DNA from: Bacteroidaceae bacterium
GTDB taxonomy: Bacteria > Bacteroidota > Bacteroidia > Bacteroidales > Bacteroidaceae
Assembly (NCBI GenBank): GCA_017619585.1
Contig: JAFZSA010000012.1
Coordinates: 29,198 to 93,197 of the forward strand
Length of the DNA: 64,000 nucleotides
Reading direction: 5' to 3'
Shown here piece after piece: positions 28,762-37,064 of the stretch. The position numbers and the translations under genes are program-made. Every line of letters starts with the position of its first letter. The stretch's first letter is position 1. Below the pieces are notes generated by a model. That model did not search any database. It was given only the letters and a program-made list of their open reading frames with translations, and was not told the DNA's origin.

Positions 28762-29143
28762 AGGCATTCTCGCAGAATGCTTCGTATGCCTTGGCATCCA
28801 TCAAAGCATCCAATTCGCTCTTGTCAGAGAGCTCTACCTTGATAATCCAGTTCTCGAAAGCATCCTTGTTGATCAATTCAGGAGTATCCTCCAGAGCCTC
28901 ATTTACCTCAACAACGGTACCGCTGACAGGTGAATACAGGTCGCTGGCAGCCTTCACGCTCTCTACAGCACCAAACTCCTCGCCTGCTGTTACCTCATCG
29001 TCAACATCGGGCATATCTACGTACACCACGTTGCCCAATGCATGCTGAGCATAATCTGTGATGCCAATGAAACCAAAATTACCTTCTACCTTTACATACT
29101 CGTGTGACTCACTATAATAGAGTCCTTCTTTTACTGTTGCCAT
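28760..29143 (-). CDS. gcvH: Glycine cleavage H protein
   Basis: This 127-residue lipoyl carrier has the lipoylation Lys in GAVESVKAASDLYSP near residue 63 and the standard fold markers GFIGITDYAQ and LGNVVYVDMP. It shuttles the aminomethyl group from P to T protein and dihydrolipoamide to LpdA. It lies 51 bp downstream of gcvT and upstream of gcvPA, on the same strand. The lipoate ligase gene further upstream could provide its lipoyl group. Confidence 0.97.
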   Translation of the reverse strand: MATVKEGLYYSESHEYVKVEGNFGFIGITDYAQHALGNVVYVDMPDVDDEVTAGEEFGAVESVKAASDLYSPVSGTVVEVNEALEDTPELINKDAFENWIIKVELSDKSELDALMDAKAYEAFCENA

Positions 29144-29194
29144 AATATTGTTAGTTTAATTGTTTACTATTCTTCATTCTTCACTCTTCACTCT

Positions 29195-30268
29195 TCACTT
29201 CTTATAACTCTTGTTATAGAATTGCTTCTTTACCGTCTTGCCGGGGAATACTTTCTTGCGAATCTGAATCTGCACGTCGGTATCCAACTTGGCGTACTGA
29301 GCATCTATGAGAGCCATGCAGACACTCTTATCTGTAGAGAGCGTATGATAACCTGTTGTAACCTCGCCAATGGTCTCGCCATCCATGTTCAGTACGGGGT
29401 AGCCATGGCGGGGGATAGCCTTATCTGCCAGCTCTATGCCCACAATCTTCTTGGCAGGCCCCTCAGCCTTCTGCTTAGCCAGCGCCTCCTTGCCGATGAA
29501 CTCCTGCTTGTCCAACTTCACGAAGATGCCCAGACCTGCCATAATGGGAGTGATGTCGGCAGAAAGTTCATCGCCATACAGAGGCAGACCTACTTCGAAA
29601 CGCAACGTATCACGGCATCCCAGTCCGCAGGGCTGAACACCAGCGGCAATCAACTTATCCCAGCACTGCTGAATATATTCGTGTGAAGCATAGACCTCGA
29701 AGCCATCCTCACCCGTATAGCCTGTGCGGCTGACAATAACATCACCGATAGTCTTTACAGTATAGAACACCAGTTCCTTACAAGGCAAGCCTAATACTTC
29801 CTCAACGGTTTTCTCTGCATCAGGACCCTGAACGGCTATCTGTCCGTAGAAATCCGAGCGGTTCTGCAGGTCGATATCAAAGCCCTTGGCATTCTCCTGC
29901 ATCCATGCCCAGTCCTTATCTATGTTGGCTGCGTTGATAACCAGGAAGAAGTCGTTCTCACCCATCTTGTAAACCAGCAGGTCATCTACCGTGCCACCAT
30001 TCTCGTAGCACATCATACCATAGTATATCTTACCCACGGGCGCGCCTGCGATGTCGTTGGTGAAGATATGCTGAACATAGCGCTCAGCATCCTTACCTTT
30101 CACCGTTACCTCACCCATGTGAGATACGTCGAATACACCGACTTTCTCGCGTACAGCCATATGCTCAGGCGTAATGCCGGCATACTGTATAGGCATCTCA
30201 AAACCACCAAATGGTGAAATCAGGGCACCCAGTGCCACATGCTTTTCATAAAGACAAGTTCTCTTCAT
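29195..30268 (-). CDS. gcvT: Aminomethyltransferase (T protein)
   Basis: This 357-residue tetrahydrofolate-dependent enzyme has the N-terminal [13 protein letters not shown] and [15 protein letters not shown] motifs and the catalytic Asp region [11 protein letters not shown]-terminal [18 protein letters not shown] sequence is present as [15 protein letters not shown]. It releases ammonia and transfers the methylene group to folate, giving 5,10-methylene-THF. It is the second gene of the lplA-gcvTH-PA-PB-lpdA series. Confidence 0.96.
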   Translation of the reverse strand: MKRTCLYEKHVALGALISPFGGFEMPIQYAGITPEHMAVREKVGVFDVSHMGEVTVKGKDAERYVQHIFTNDIAGAPVGKIYYGMMCYENGGTVDDLLVYKMGENDFFLVINAANIDKDWAWMQENAKGFDIDLQNRSDFYGQIAVQGPDAEKTVEEVLGLPCKELVFYTVKTIGDVIVSRTGYTGEDGFEVYASHEYIQQCWDKLIAAGVQPCGLGCRDTLRFEVGLPLYGDELSADITPIMAGLGIFVKLDKQEFIGKEALAKQKAEGPAKKIVGIELADKAIPRHGYPVLNMDGETIGEVTTGYHTLSTDKSVCMALIDAQYAKLDTDVQIQIRKKVFPGKTVKKQFYNKSYKK

Positions 30269-30326
30269 TTAATTGTTATTTTATTTAAGGTTTTAATATT
30301 AGTTTGCAGTTTATAGTCGTTTTTTT

Positions 30327-30412
30327 GATGGGCGGCCCAATCGTTATTTTGATGGGCGGCCTTGTCGTTATTTCGATATGACGTTATAACGAATGGAATC
30401 TTTGGGGCCGCC
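30327..30412. repeat. GGCCGC-bounded element, copy 1
   Basis: The main copy (30354-30412) runs from GGGCGGCC to GGGGCCGCC. Between them are short palindromes CGATATG and ACGTTATAACG and the motif CAAAGAT read on the minus strand. A partial copy (GATGGGCGGCC followed by TCGTTATTTT) precedes it. It lies between lplA, whose stop codon it touches, and gcvT. A related element is at 40868-40929. Confidence 0.65.
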
Positions 30413-31126
30413 TCAGAGCCGCTGAATAAATTCCTTATCCAGATAGCTCTTTTCTATCTCCCTTATGCCCTCCACATCAGCATCGGTGAGTTGCAATTCA
30501 CCATTGCAGAGTGTCTGGCGGATGAACGCCTTCAGTTCCTCTATGTTCAGGCTTATATGCTCCTTCAGGAAGGTGACACGCTGGCGTACACTCTCCACAC
30601 CGTGCTTCTGCAGTTTCTCTGCCGATGGCGTGATGGCGTTCAGCATGTGCTCCATATTCGTGTCATAGAGCATCGTGCTGTGCACAATGCTACGTCCGGG
30701 AAGTTGATAAAACGCTGTTCCGCAGACCTTCTTGTCGCCAATCATCACATCATTGTGCGTAGTCCCTGCCGCCCCAACGCCCAGTTTCTGCAGCACGAAA
30801 ATCATCATGGTCATGAACCGGTTGAACGTAAACGGGACATTCTCTCCATTGGTGATAAAGGAAAGCATGATGTTGTCTTTGTCGGCATAGACACAACCGC
30901 CGCCGCTTTTGCGTCTGAAAATCTCAATACCATGCTCACGGCAGTAAGGCACATTCACCTCGTTCTGCAACACCTGATTTCTTCCGAAGATAACGGTAGG
31001 ATCCACCTGCCACATAAAGAAACAATCCGGCTCGTCTATGTTACGCGCCACATATTCCTCCATGGCCAGATAGAACGAGAGGTGTGTGTCTCCCACCAAG
31101 GTTGATGGTAATGTAATATACTTCAT
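30413..31126 (-). CDS. lplA: Lipoate-protein ligase A family protein
   Basis: This 237-residue ligase starts MKYITLPSTLVGD. It has the family hallmarks FGRNQVLQNEVN, RRKSGGGCVYAD (lipoyl-AMP binding) and, further on, a Lys-containing KVCGTAF segment. It attaches lipoate to carrier proteins; the adjacent gcvH is an obvious client (inference from context). The accessory C-terminal domain of E. coli LplA is absent or minimal. A longer frame opening at 31261 is rejected because the promoter box at 31136-31143 lies inside it. It is the first gene of the glycine cleavage cluster. Confidence 0.9.
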   Translation of the reverse strand: MKYITLPSTLVGDTHLSFYLAMEEYVARNIDEPDCFFMWQVDPTVIFGRNQVLQNEVNVPYCREHGIEIFRRKSGGGCVYADKDNIMLSFITNGENVPFTFNRFMTMMIFVLQKLGVGAAGTTHNDVMIGDKKVCGTAFYQLPGRSIVHSTMLYDTNMEHMLNAITPSAEKLQKHGVESVRQRVTFLKEHISLNIEELKAFIRQTLCNGELQLTDADVEGIREIEKSYLDKEFIQRL

Positions 31127-31135
31127 ATCTGCCCG

Positions 31136-31168
31136 CAAATTTATGAAAAAAGATACATTACACCCAAA
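31136..31168 (-). promoter_or_regulatory. lplA (glycine cleavage cluster) promoter
   Basis: On the minus strand TTTG (31165-31168), a 21-bp spacer and TAAATTTG (31136-31143) fit the consensus, 9 bp before the chosen ATG. The leader would be almost absent. Confidence 0.6.
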
Positions 31169-31247
31169 ATATTCCCTGAAAATATTTTTTTCCTCACGCG
31201 GCTGCAATTTTTCCCTCGTGCAGCAGCAATTTTTACACGGAAAAACA

Positions 31248-31255
31248 TACCTTTG
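31248..31255 (+). promoter_or_regulatory. Possible promoter box of the ECF sigma operon
   Basis: TACCTTTG fits the -7 consensus; no TTTG is seen at -33. Transcription from here would give a leader of about 75 nt. Confidence 0.4.
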
Positions 31256-31336
31256 AAACAATTTTCAGAAAAAAATAATCACTTTTTTGTTACAAGAAGA
31301 AAAGTTGTGCGTTACTAAAGTGAAGAGCATGCAGAA

Positions 31337-31810
31337 ATGAGCAAGAATTACCTGACAATAGCCTACCAGAAATTGCAGCAGAGGTTGCAGTTCGGCATAC
31401 TACATTCAGGTGAAGATGCCCTCAACGATGCCTTCTGTAATCTTTGGGCCGGCCAATACGACCCTAGGACTGAGGCTGAGGGCGAGAAACTGCTCAGGAC
31501 TGCGGCAAAAAACAGGCAAATAAGCCTTTGGCGAGAAGAGAACCGCCATCAGCAGACATCGCTCGACAATGCTAATCTCGTTCAACCGCCACCTGACACG
31601 GATACCAAGGAGACCTTCCTACAGGTGAAGAAACTGATAGAGAGCCAGTTGACACCGCTGCAGAAAGACATCCTGACACGACACGACATCAACGACGAGA
31701 CGTACAGGGAAATAGCCCAGACGCTGGGAATGCAGGAAGCCGCCGTCAGGATGCAGTTGAGCAGAGCCCGAAACATAATCAGAGAAACCTACAAAAAAAC
31801 AAAGAAATGA
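31337..31810 (+). CDS. ECF-type RNA polymerase sigma factor
   Basis: This 157-residue protein has a sigma-2 region at about residues 15-55 (EDALNDAFCNLWAG) and a clear C-terminal sigma-4 helix-turn-helix at 95-150 (TYREIAQTLGMQEAAVRMQLSRARNIIRE). Extracytoplasmic-function sigma factors direct transcription in response to envelope signals. The stop overlaps the start of the next gene by 4 bp, and that gene looks like its anti-sigma factor. Confidence 0.85.
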   Translation: MSKNYLTIAYQKLQQRLQFGILHSGEDALNDAFCNLWAGQYDPRTEAEGEKLLRTAAKNRQISLWREENRHQQTSLDNANLVQPPPDTDTKETFLQVKKLIESQLTPLQKDILTRHDINDETYREIAQTLGMQEAAVRMQLSRARNIIRETYKKTKK

Positions 31811-32184
31811 CACAGCACAACTTATCTTATTGGGAAGAAATGACACAGCGTTACTTCCTGGCAGAGACCACCGAGGAGGAGGAAAGGCAGCTGCGTAAAT
31901 TCCTTTGTACCAGCCAGTCGCAGGATGCCCGCTTCGACGAGATCAGGGCCACACTCTCCTTCCTGGAGGTCTGCAAGAACCAACATCATGCCCCACGCGT
32001 CTATTATACGCTACGTGCACTGGCCGTTGCCGCTTGCCTGAGCGCCATAGCATTCCTGGGATGGCACCAGTATCACCAGCAAGACATCAGCAGCGTGCGC
32101 ATTGCCGGCCAGACCGTTGAAGCAGACGCCTCCCAACTGATGGAACAGCAGCTGGCAGAAATGTTTTCAACTACCAACCCGTAA
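31807..32184 (+). CDS. Putative anti-sigma factor
   Basis: This 125-residue protein has a helical cytoplasmic N-terminal half (QRYFLAETTEEEERQLRKFL, the usual start of Bacteroidota anti-sigma proteins), one membrane segment at about residues 73-90 (ALAVAACLSAIAFLGW), and a short periplasmic tail. The tail is much shorter than in FecR-type regulators. Translational coupling to the sigma gene supports the role. I infer that it holds the sigma factor at the membrane. Confidence 0.7.
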   Translation: MTQHNLSYWEEMTQRYFLAETTEEEERQLRKFLCTSQSQDARFDEIRATLSFLEVCKNQHHAPRVYYTLRALAVAACLSAIAFLGWHQYHQQDISSVRIAGQTVEADASQLMEQQLAEMFSTTNP

Positions 32185-32190
32185 AAAACC

Positions 32191-32625
32191 ATGAAAAAGT
32201 TACTCACAATCATATTGCTGCTCCTGGGTTCGCACTCCGTCTTGTGGGCACAGAAAGGACTGGCTATTCAGGCCGCCTTCGATGAGTTGGCAGTGAAGAA
32301 GAACGCCACAGAAGTGGTGATGAGCGGTAAAAGGCTGAAAGACTTCCACCTAAGCCTCTTCCACAGCCTGGAAATCAAGAACCCGTCGGCTACGGACCGC
32401 CAGCGCATCTCGTCGTTAGTACAGACAGATGCCGCCCAGGCCACAACCCGAGAAGAAACCCCAGCGCATAGCTTCTATGAGCTTCCCCAGCGCAAAGGCA
32501 CGCATTCCTACATCCTCTACCGGAACAACGGTCAGACCCTTACCCTTATCTACATAGAGGGTAAAGCCAGCCTGAAACAAATAAAGCAATATTTCCAGAA
32601 AAAAATAACCACACACACGATATGA
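32191..32625 (+). CDS. Small secreted protein, DUF6108-like
   Basis: This 144-residue protein has a signal peptide ending HSVLWAQ and a compact mature domain with KKNATEVVMSGKRLKDFHLSLF, a pattern I associate with DUF6108 proteins of Bacteroidales. No catalytic motif is visible. It starts 6 bp after the anti-sigma gene and overlaps the next gene by 4 bp, so it belongs to the sigma-factor operon and is probably exported to the periplasm. Confidence 0.65.
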   Translation: MKKLLTIILLLLGSHSVLWAQKGLAIQAAFDELAVKKNATEVVMSGKRLKDFHLSLFHSLEIKNPSATDRQRISSLVQTDAAQATTREETPAHSFYELPQRKGTHSYILYRNNGQTLTLIYIEGKASLKQIKQYFQKKITTHTI

Positions 32626-35600
32626 AACTACACAACACATTACATATATTGTTTGCCCTGCTGACAGCTTTCTCCCCCGCCTATGCCGATGAAGCAGACA
32701 GCCTACAGTGGAACTTCACCGACCTCTTTCAGGACACCAAAGAGATGCCAGCCCTGCCCTCCTCGCTGGAGGGTTGGAGGGATCACTTGGAACTCTTCGG
32801 AAAGAACATGCCACAGGAAGAAGTGTTTCTTCACATGGACAACACCTGCTACTTTGCAGGCGACACGCTCTACTTCAAGGCTTACGTCCGCCGAAGCGAC
32901 ACAGGCAAGCTGACCAACCTCAGCCAGTTGCTCTACACCGAGCTATGGAACCAAGAGGGCTACATGCTGGAACGTCATCTGGTGAAACTGAAAGATGGAC
33001 AGGGGACAGGATCCTTCGTACTCAATGACTCGCTCTACGGCGGCTTCTACGAACTACGTGCCTACACACGCTGGCAGCTCAACTGGGGCGAGTATCAGCA
33101 CCCCCACACCTGGCCTGCTGAGCAGTGGTTCTTCAACAAGAAGATGGCCAAGGAGTTCTACCGTGATTACGAGAAGCTTTACAGCCGCATATTCCCCATC
33201 TATGACAAACCCGCCACACCCGGCCTTTACAGTCACAATATGACGGAGCGTACTCACATGCGCTATTTCCGTACCGATGTCAAAAAACCTTCCCCCGTTG
33301 TGAATCTGTACCCCGAGGGAGGCGTGATAGTAGAAGGTACCCATGCACGCGTAGCCTTCGAGGCCAACGAGGCCGATGGCGAACACATATCAGGCGTCAT
33401 GCGTCTGTATGGAAAGGGAGGCCAGCTCCTACAGGAGCAGCGGACGGAGAACCGGGGACGCGGCACATTGGAGTTCGATCACGAATTAGGCGTCATCTAC
33501 ACCGCAGTCTTTACCAGCGACAACAATCAGGTGGTTCGTCAACGTATGCCCAAAGCCGAGAAAGACGGATGTGCTGTGCGTACTGATATCACAAATAATC
33601 AGCTGCTGCTTACCTTGCAACCCAGAGGCGAAGCTGCCAACGAAACATTGGGCATTACCGTAACCGTTGGCGGTGCCTTGCATTATTTTCAGAAATTCCG
33701 TGCCCAAGATACACAAATCAGCATTCCAACGGACTCCCTCCCTACTGGTGTGGCACAGATTACAGTGTTCAATGCGCAGGGACGTGTTTATAGTGACCGA
33801 CTATGTTTCATCCTCCACCAGCAGGATATTAACACAGCAGAAATACACTTCTCAGACATAAAGGCTCAGTACGAACCTTTCGATTCTATTCATGTAGCCA
33901 TTGAGAATCCGCTGGCTGCTGGCTCCACTATCTCGCTGGCTGTCAGAGATGCCGCTACGTCAGAGTATCTGTATGATAGCAGCAACATTCTAACCGAGAT
34001 GCTACTGTGCAGTCAAATCCGAGGTTTTGTGGAACAACCCCATTATTATTTCGAGAAGGATGACGAGGAACACCGCCGCCACCTAGACCTTCTGCTGATG
34101 GTACAAGGTTGGAGACGCCACAACTGGATAACCATGGCCACTCCCGGTATCTTCCGTATCAACCATCCTTACGAGAAGACACCCATTTACTTTGGAGCCG
34201 TGTATCGCTATCAGGCCATCGGCCACGAAGGATTTGACGGCTGGGGCAGTATGACAGACCAGAAAGTCAAGACCTATGGCTTCTCTCGTCCCAAAGGAGG
34301 CGAATGGTTCTCACATAAGAAGAATCCCAAACTACAAGGCGTTATCCCACTGTTGGGAAATGCAGGCGAAGTGCGCGACAAGCACAACGAACACAGCTTT
34401 CTGCTGAAGGATAGCGAATCGGGCACCCCTGACGGGCGCAATTACTACGACGAAGGCAACTTGCGACGCGAAGTCCGCGTTCATGCCGAATACCACAAGC
34501 CAACAGATATCGGAGTGGAAAGTGTATTTGGTGAGCTCACCACCCATAAAGGCAGATTTGTTCTGGAATTCCCTGGATTCTATAACCAGTGTACTCTGGA
34601 TCTGTCGGCTTCCGACACCACCAAATGGGAAGAGTCGCTGACTTCCACCCGTAAGGGACGTCGCGTGCTCCGCAAACGAGAGAAACTTAAGAAAAAAGGT
34701 AAGGCTGTTCCCAGCCTGGAACATCAATGGATAAAGGCATCCGAGACCGACTACCCTGAATTCTACGTCCGTCTGACGCCCTACTATCCCCGTTTCTGTA
34801 AGCCCTTCAACTACTATCACACCCATGTAGCACCGCCACAGCAGGGTACAGCCCTTATGGCTAGCCTCAGAGAAGACGGACAAGGTTTAACGGATACCGA
34901 ACGCCATAAACATGGCGGTTTACGAAGCTACGATGATTCACACCCCGCCATAGTCCGTGATGCCTACCAGACATTCAACGAGTGCGTGGATGCAGGTTTC
35001 ACACCCGGATGGTTTGCAGGAAAATTCTCTTTTGCCAAATGGACAGAACGCCTGTTGGTGGGAGATATGAATAGGTATCGGGAATACACAACATACCAAG
35101 AGGCCACCGGCATAGATTATGGAAGATGGTATTCCTATGCAGTACCCATGCCCCTCGTCCCATTCCGCGAGCCCTCCCCACACAAATCAGGCAAGCATAT
35201 TTTTTCCACATCACGATATGCCCCTGGCCACAGTTGGAGTACTTCTTACCGTACAGCATTCTCCCATACCGGATTGGATGAGAAGACCAAGAGTCTGGAC
35301 TACCTACGTTCGCTGAAGTCAGTAAAACTTATCAGCGACTATGCACCACGCATGGAAGGAAACAAGCGTTATTCGGGAAGCGATCAGCCGACAGTAGATG
35401 TGGGATACGACCTTTTAACAAAAGGTGAACGCCAAACCTATCGCGACCGCCATATTGTCCTACAAGGCTATGATGTAAGCGAAGAATTCTACAGTCCCTG
35501 CTATCGCAACCGTCCGCTGCCCAACACACTCGATTACCGGCGTACACTCTATTGGAACCCCAACCTTGAACTGGACGAGAAGGGACATGCCGACATTACG

Positions 35601-35702
35601 CTTTGGAACAAAAGCAACTCAACCAGCATCACCGTAAGTGCAGAGGGTATCACACCTGCAGGTAAGATACTCACAGGAATCAGCTATCCGGAAGACAGAT
35701 AA
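32622..35702 (+). CDS. Large surface protein with MG2-type domain
   Basis: This 1026-residue protein has a signal peptide ending FSPAYA. Near residue 65, EVFLHMDNTCYFAGDTLYFK is the macroglobulin MG2-type motif common in large Bacteroidota envelope proteins. A Gly-rich second beta domain follows (PEGGVIVEGTHARVAFEANE). The rest is beta-rich without recognisable catalysis. Such proteins often accompany TonB-linked systems, but no plug or barrel domain is present. It overlaps the preceding gene by 4 bp and is the largest product of the ECF sigma operon. Confidence 0.7.
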   Translation: MKLHNTLHILFALLTAFSPAYADEADSLQWNFTDLFQDTKEMPALPSSLEGWRDHLELFGKNMPQEEVFLHMDNTCYFAGDTLYFKAYVRRSDTGKLTNLSQLLYTELWNQEGYMLERHLVKLKDGQGTGSFVLNDSLYGGFYELRAYTRWQLNWGEYQHPHTWPAEQWFFNKKMAKEFYRDYEKLYSRIFPIYDKPATPGLYSHNMTERTHMRYFRTDVKKPSPVVNLYPEGGVIVEGTHARVAFEANEADGEHISGVMRLYGKGGQLLQEQRTENRGRGTLEFDHELGVIYTAVFTSDNNQVVRQRMPKAEKDGCAVRTDITNNQLLLTLQPRGEAANETLGITVTVGGALHYFQKFRAQDTQISIPTDSLPTGVAQITVFNAQGRVYSDRLCFILHQQDINTAEIHFSDIKAQYEPFDSIHVAIENPLAAGSTISLAVRDAATSEYLYDSSNILTEMLLCSQIRGFVEQPHYYFEKDDEEHRRHLDLLLMVQGWRRHNWITMATPGIFRINHPYEKTPIYFGAVYRYQAIGHEGFDGWGSMTDQKVKTYGFSRPKGGEWFSHKKNPKLQGVIPLLGNAGEVRDKHNEHSFLLKDSESGTPDGRNYYDEGNLRREVRVHAEYHKPTDIGVESVFGELTTHKGRFVLEFPGFYNQCTLDLSASDTTKWEESLTSTRKGRRVLRKREKLKKKGKAVPSLEHQWIKASETDYPEFYVRLTPYYPRFCKPFNYYHTHVAPPQQGTALMASLREDGQGLTDTERHKHGGLRSYDDSHPAIVRDAYQTFNECVDAGFTPGWFAGKFSFAKWTERLLVGDMNRYREYTTYQEATGIDYGRWYSYAVPMPLVPFREPSPHKSGKHIFSTSRYAPGHSWSTSYRTAFSHTGLDEKTKSLDYLRSLKSVKLISDYAPRMEGNKRYSGSDQPTVDVGYDLLTKGERQTYRDRHIVLQGYDVSEEFYSPCYRNRPLPNTLDYRRTLYWNPNLELDEKGHADITLWNKSNSTSITVSAEGITPAGKILTGISYPEDR

Positions 35703-35713
35703 GAAAAATAAAC

Positions 35714-35733
35714 GCTCCCCCAAAGGGGAGGGC
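35714..35733. repeat. GC-rich palindrome (intergenic)
   Basis: GCTCCCCCAAAGGGGAGGGC lies between the MG2 gene and the next gene, 12 bp after the stop. It is the simplest member of the dispersed palindrome family and could act as a hairpin in the transcript. Confidence 0.7.
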
Positions 35734-35746
35734 TGAATTTAGAATT

Positions 35747-37060
35747 ATGAGAACGTTTCTTTTCTATTTCCTCTTTTGTCTTTCCGGGTTCATATATGCT
35801 CAGGAAAAGTTTGATTCCATAAGTGCTGTCATTCGCGATGCCAGCACAGGAGAAGCCATACCATATGCCAGCATATATGTATCTCCCAACTGCGGAACCA
35901 TCAGTAACGATGATGGAGAGTTCTGCCTGCAATGTCTGCCTTCCGATATCATCCGTATCACATGCATAGGCTATAAGCGTATCACATGTCAGGCATCGGA
36001 ATTACCCTCTGTCATCCGTATGCAACCCTCCTCTACCATGTTAAAAGAGGTTACCATTACCCGAGGAGATAATCTGATCTACAAGCTGGTAGAAAAGATG
36101 CAACGTCAGGCCAAAAAGCATAAAAAGGCAGAAAGCCAGTATTTCTTCCGTATGGCCATTCAGTACCCGGGAACCGACGAGTTGGCAGAGGCCTTCATGA
36201 GTGCTAAGTCATGCGTGCAGATCCGCGACATCATCTTCCATAGCGGAAGTCGTGGTCAGGTACAGAACGGGAAACTCAACGGTCCCAGTCTAACTGGCCT
36301 CGGCAGAACCAACCTTCACATCTTCCTTCGCCTGTCACCTGTCCTGGTCAACTACGACATTTGGGGCTTTACCTTTGTGCCCGCCGACATTGTGTTGAGC
36401 AGAATAAAAGACCTTTATGACATCTCATGTGTGCAGTTTACCGAAGAAGACGGTACAGAAATCAGCAAGATACACATTTCTGCCCATCCGTCCATCATCT
36501 CTCATCCCATTATGGATGGTACACTTTACATAGACCGCAAACGGTGCAGACTGCTACGTTTTGATGGTCAGATGCATGGCCTGCAAATTGCACTCTACGA
36601 CCAAGCCCGCGAAAAACACATATTCGCAAGCATAGACTACACCATGCATGTGGATTATCGTCACGATCACGGTTTTACAGAAATCTCCCACATGTCAGAT
36701 ATTATCACAAAGGACAGTGTAAAAATCCGCCAGCTACTCTATAATTTAGGCGACAAGAAACTACAATTCAACAAATCCGTCCGAGTTGGAAAGAACATGA
36801 TTCATGCCATAGATGTGGCAGGGTTCGATTCAACTCTATGGGTTGCCAACAACATCGTTAAACGCACAAAAGACGAGGAGCGAGTAGCCTTCAAGGACAC
36901 CACCTTTTGGTCAACCAACAGATCCAAGTACGCCACTGAGCTCACCGCCCAAGAACAGCACACAAACACCTATCTGAAAGATGCCATACAACTACTCATG
37001 AACAACACTATGCAACTACAACGCATGCCAGCAGAGACCAACAGACGCAAAAAGAGGTAA
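35747..37060 (+). CDS. Secreted protein with carboxypeptidase-regulatory-like domain
   Basis: This 437-residue protein has a signal peptide ending GFIYAQ. Residues 24-100 form a carboxypeptidase-D-regulatory-like beta-sandwich (IRDASTGEAIPYASIYV, then GTISNDDGEF), the domain usually placed at the N-terminus of TonB-dependent transporters. The remaining 330 residues have no TonB plug or barrel and resemble secreted companion proteins of this type (DUF5686-related, uncertain). It follows the MG2 gene after 44 bp containing a palindrome and may be the last gene of the ECF operon. It converges with the MFS gene, 4 bp away. Confidence 0.7.
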   Translation: MRTFLFYFLFCLSGFIYAQEKFDSISAVIRDASTGEAIPYASIYVSPNCGTISNDDGEFCLQCLPSDIIRITCIGYKRITCQASELPSVIRMQPSSTMLKEVTITRGDNLIYKLVEKMQRQAKKHKKAESQYFFRMAIQYPGTDELAEAFMSAKSCVQIRDIIFHSGSRGQVQNGKLNGPSLTGLGRTNLHIFLRLSPVLVNYDIWGFTFVPADIVLSRIKDLYDISCVQFTEEDGTEISKIHISAHPSIISHPIMDGTLYIDRKRCRLLRFDGQMHGLQIALYDQAREKHIFASIDYTMHVDYRHDHGFTEISHMSDIITKDSVKIRQLLYNLGDKKLQFNKSVRVGKNMIHAIDVAGFDSTLWVANNIVKRTKDEERVAFKDTTFWSTNRSKYATELTAQEQHTNTYLKDAIQLLMNNTMQLQRMPAETNRRKKR

Positions 37061-37064
37061 CAGT

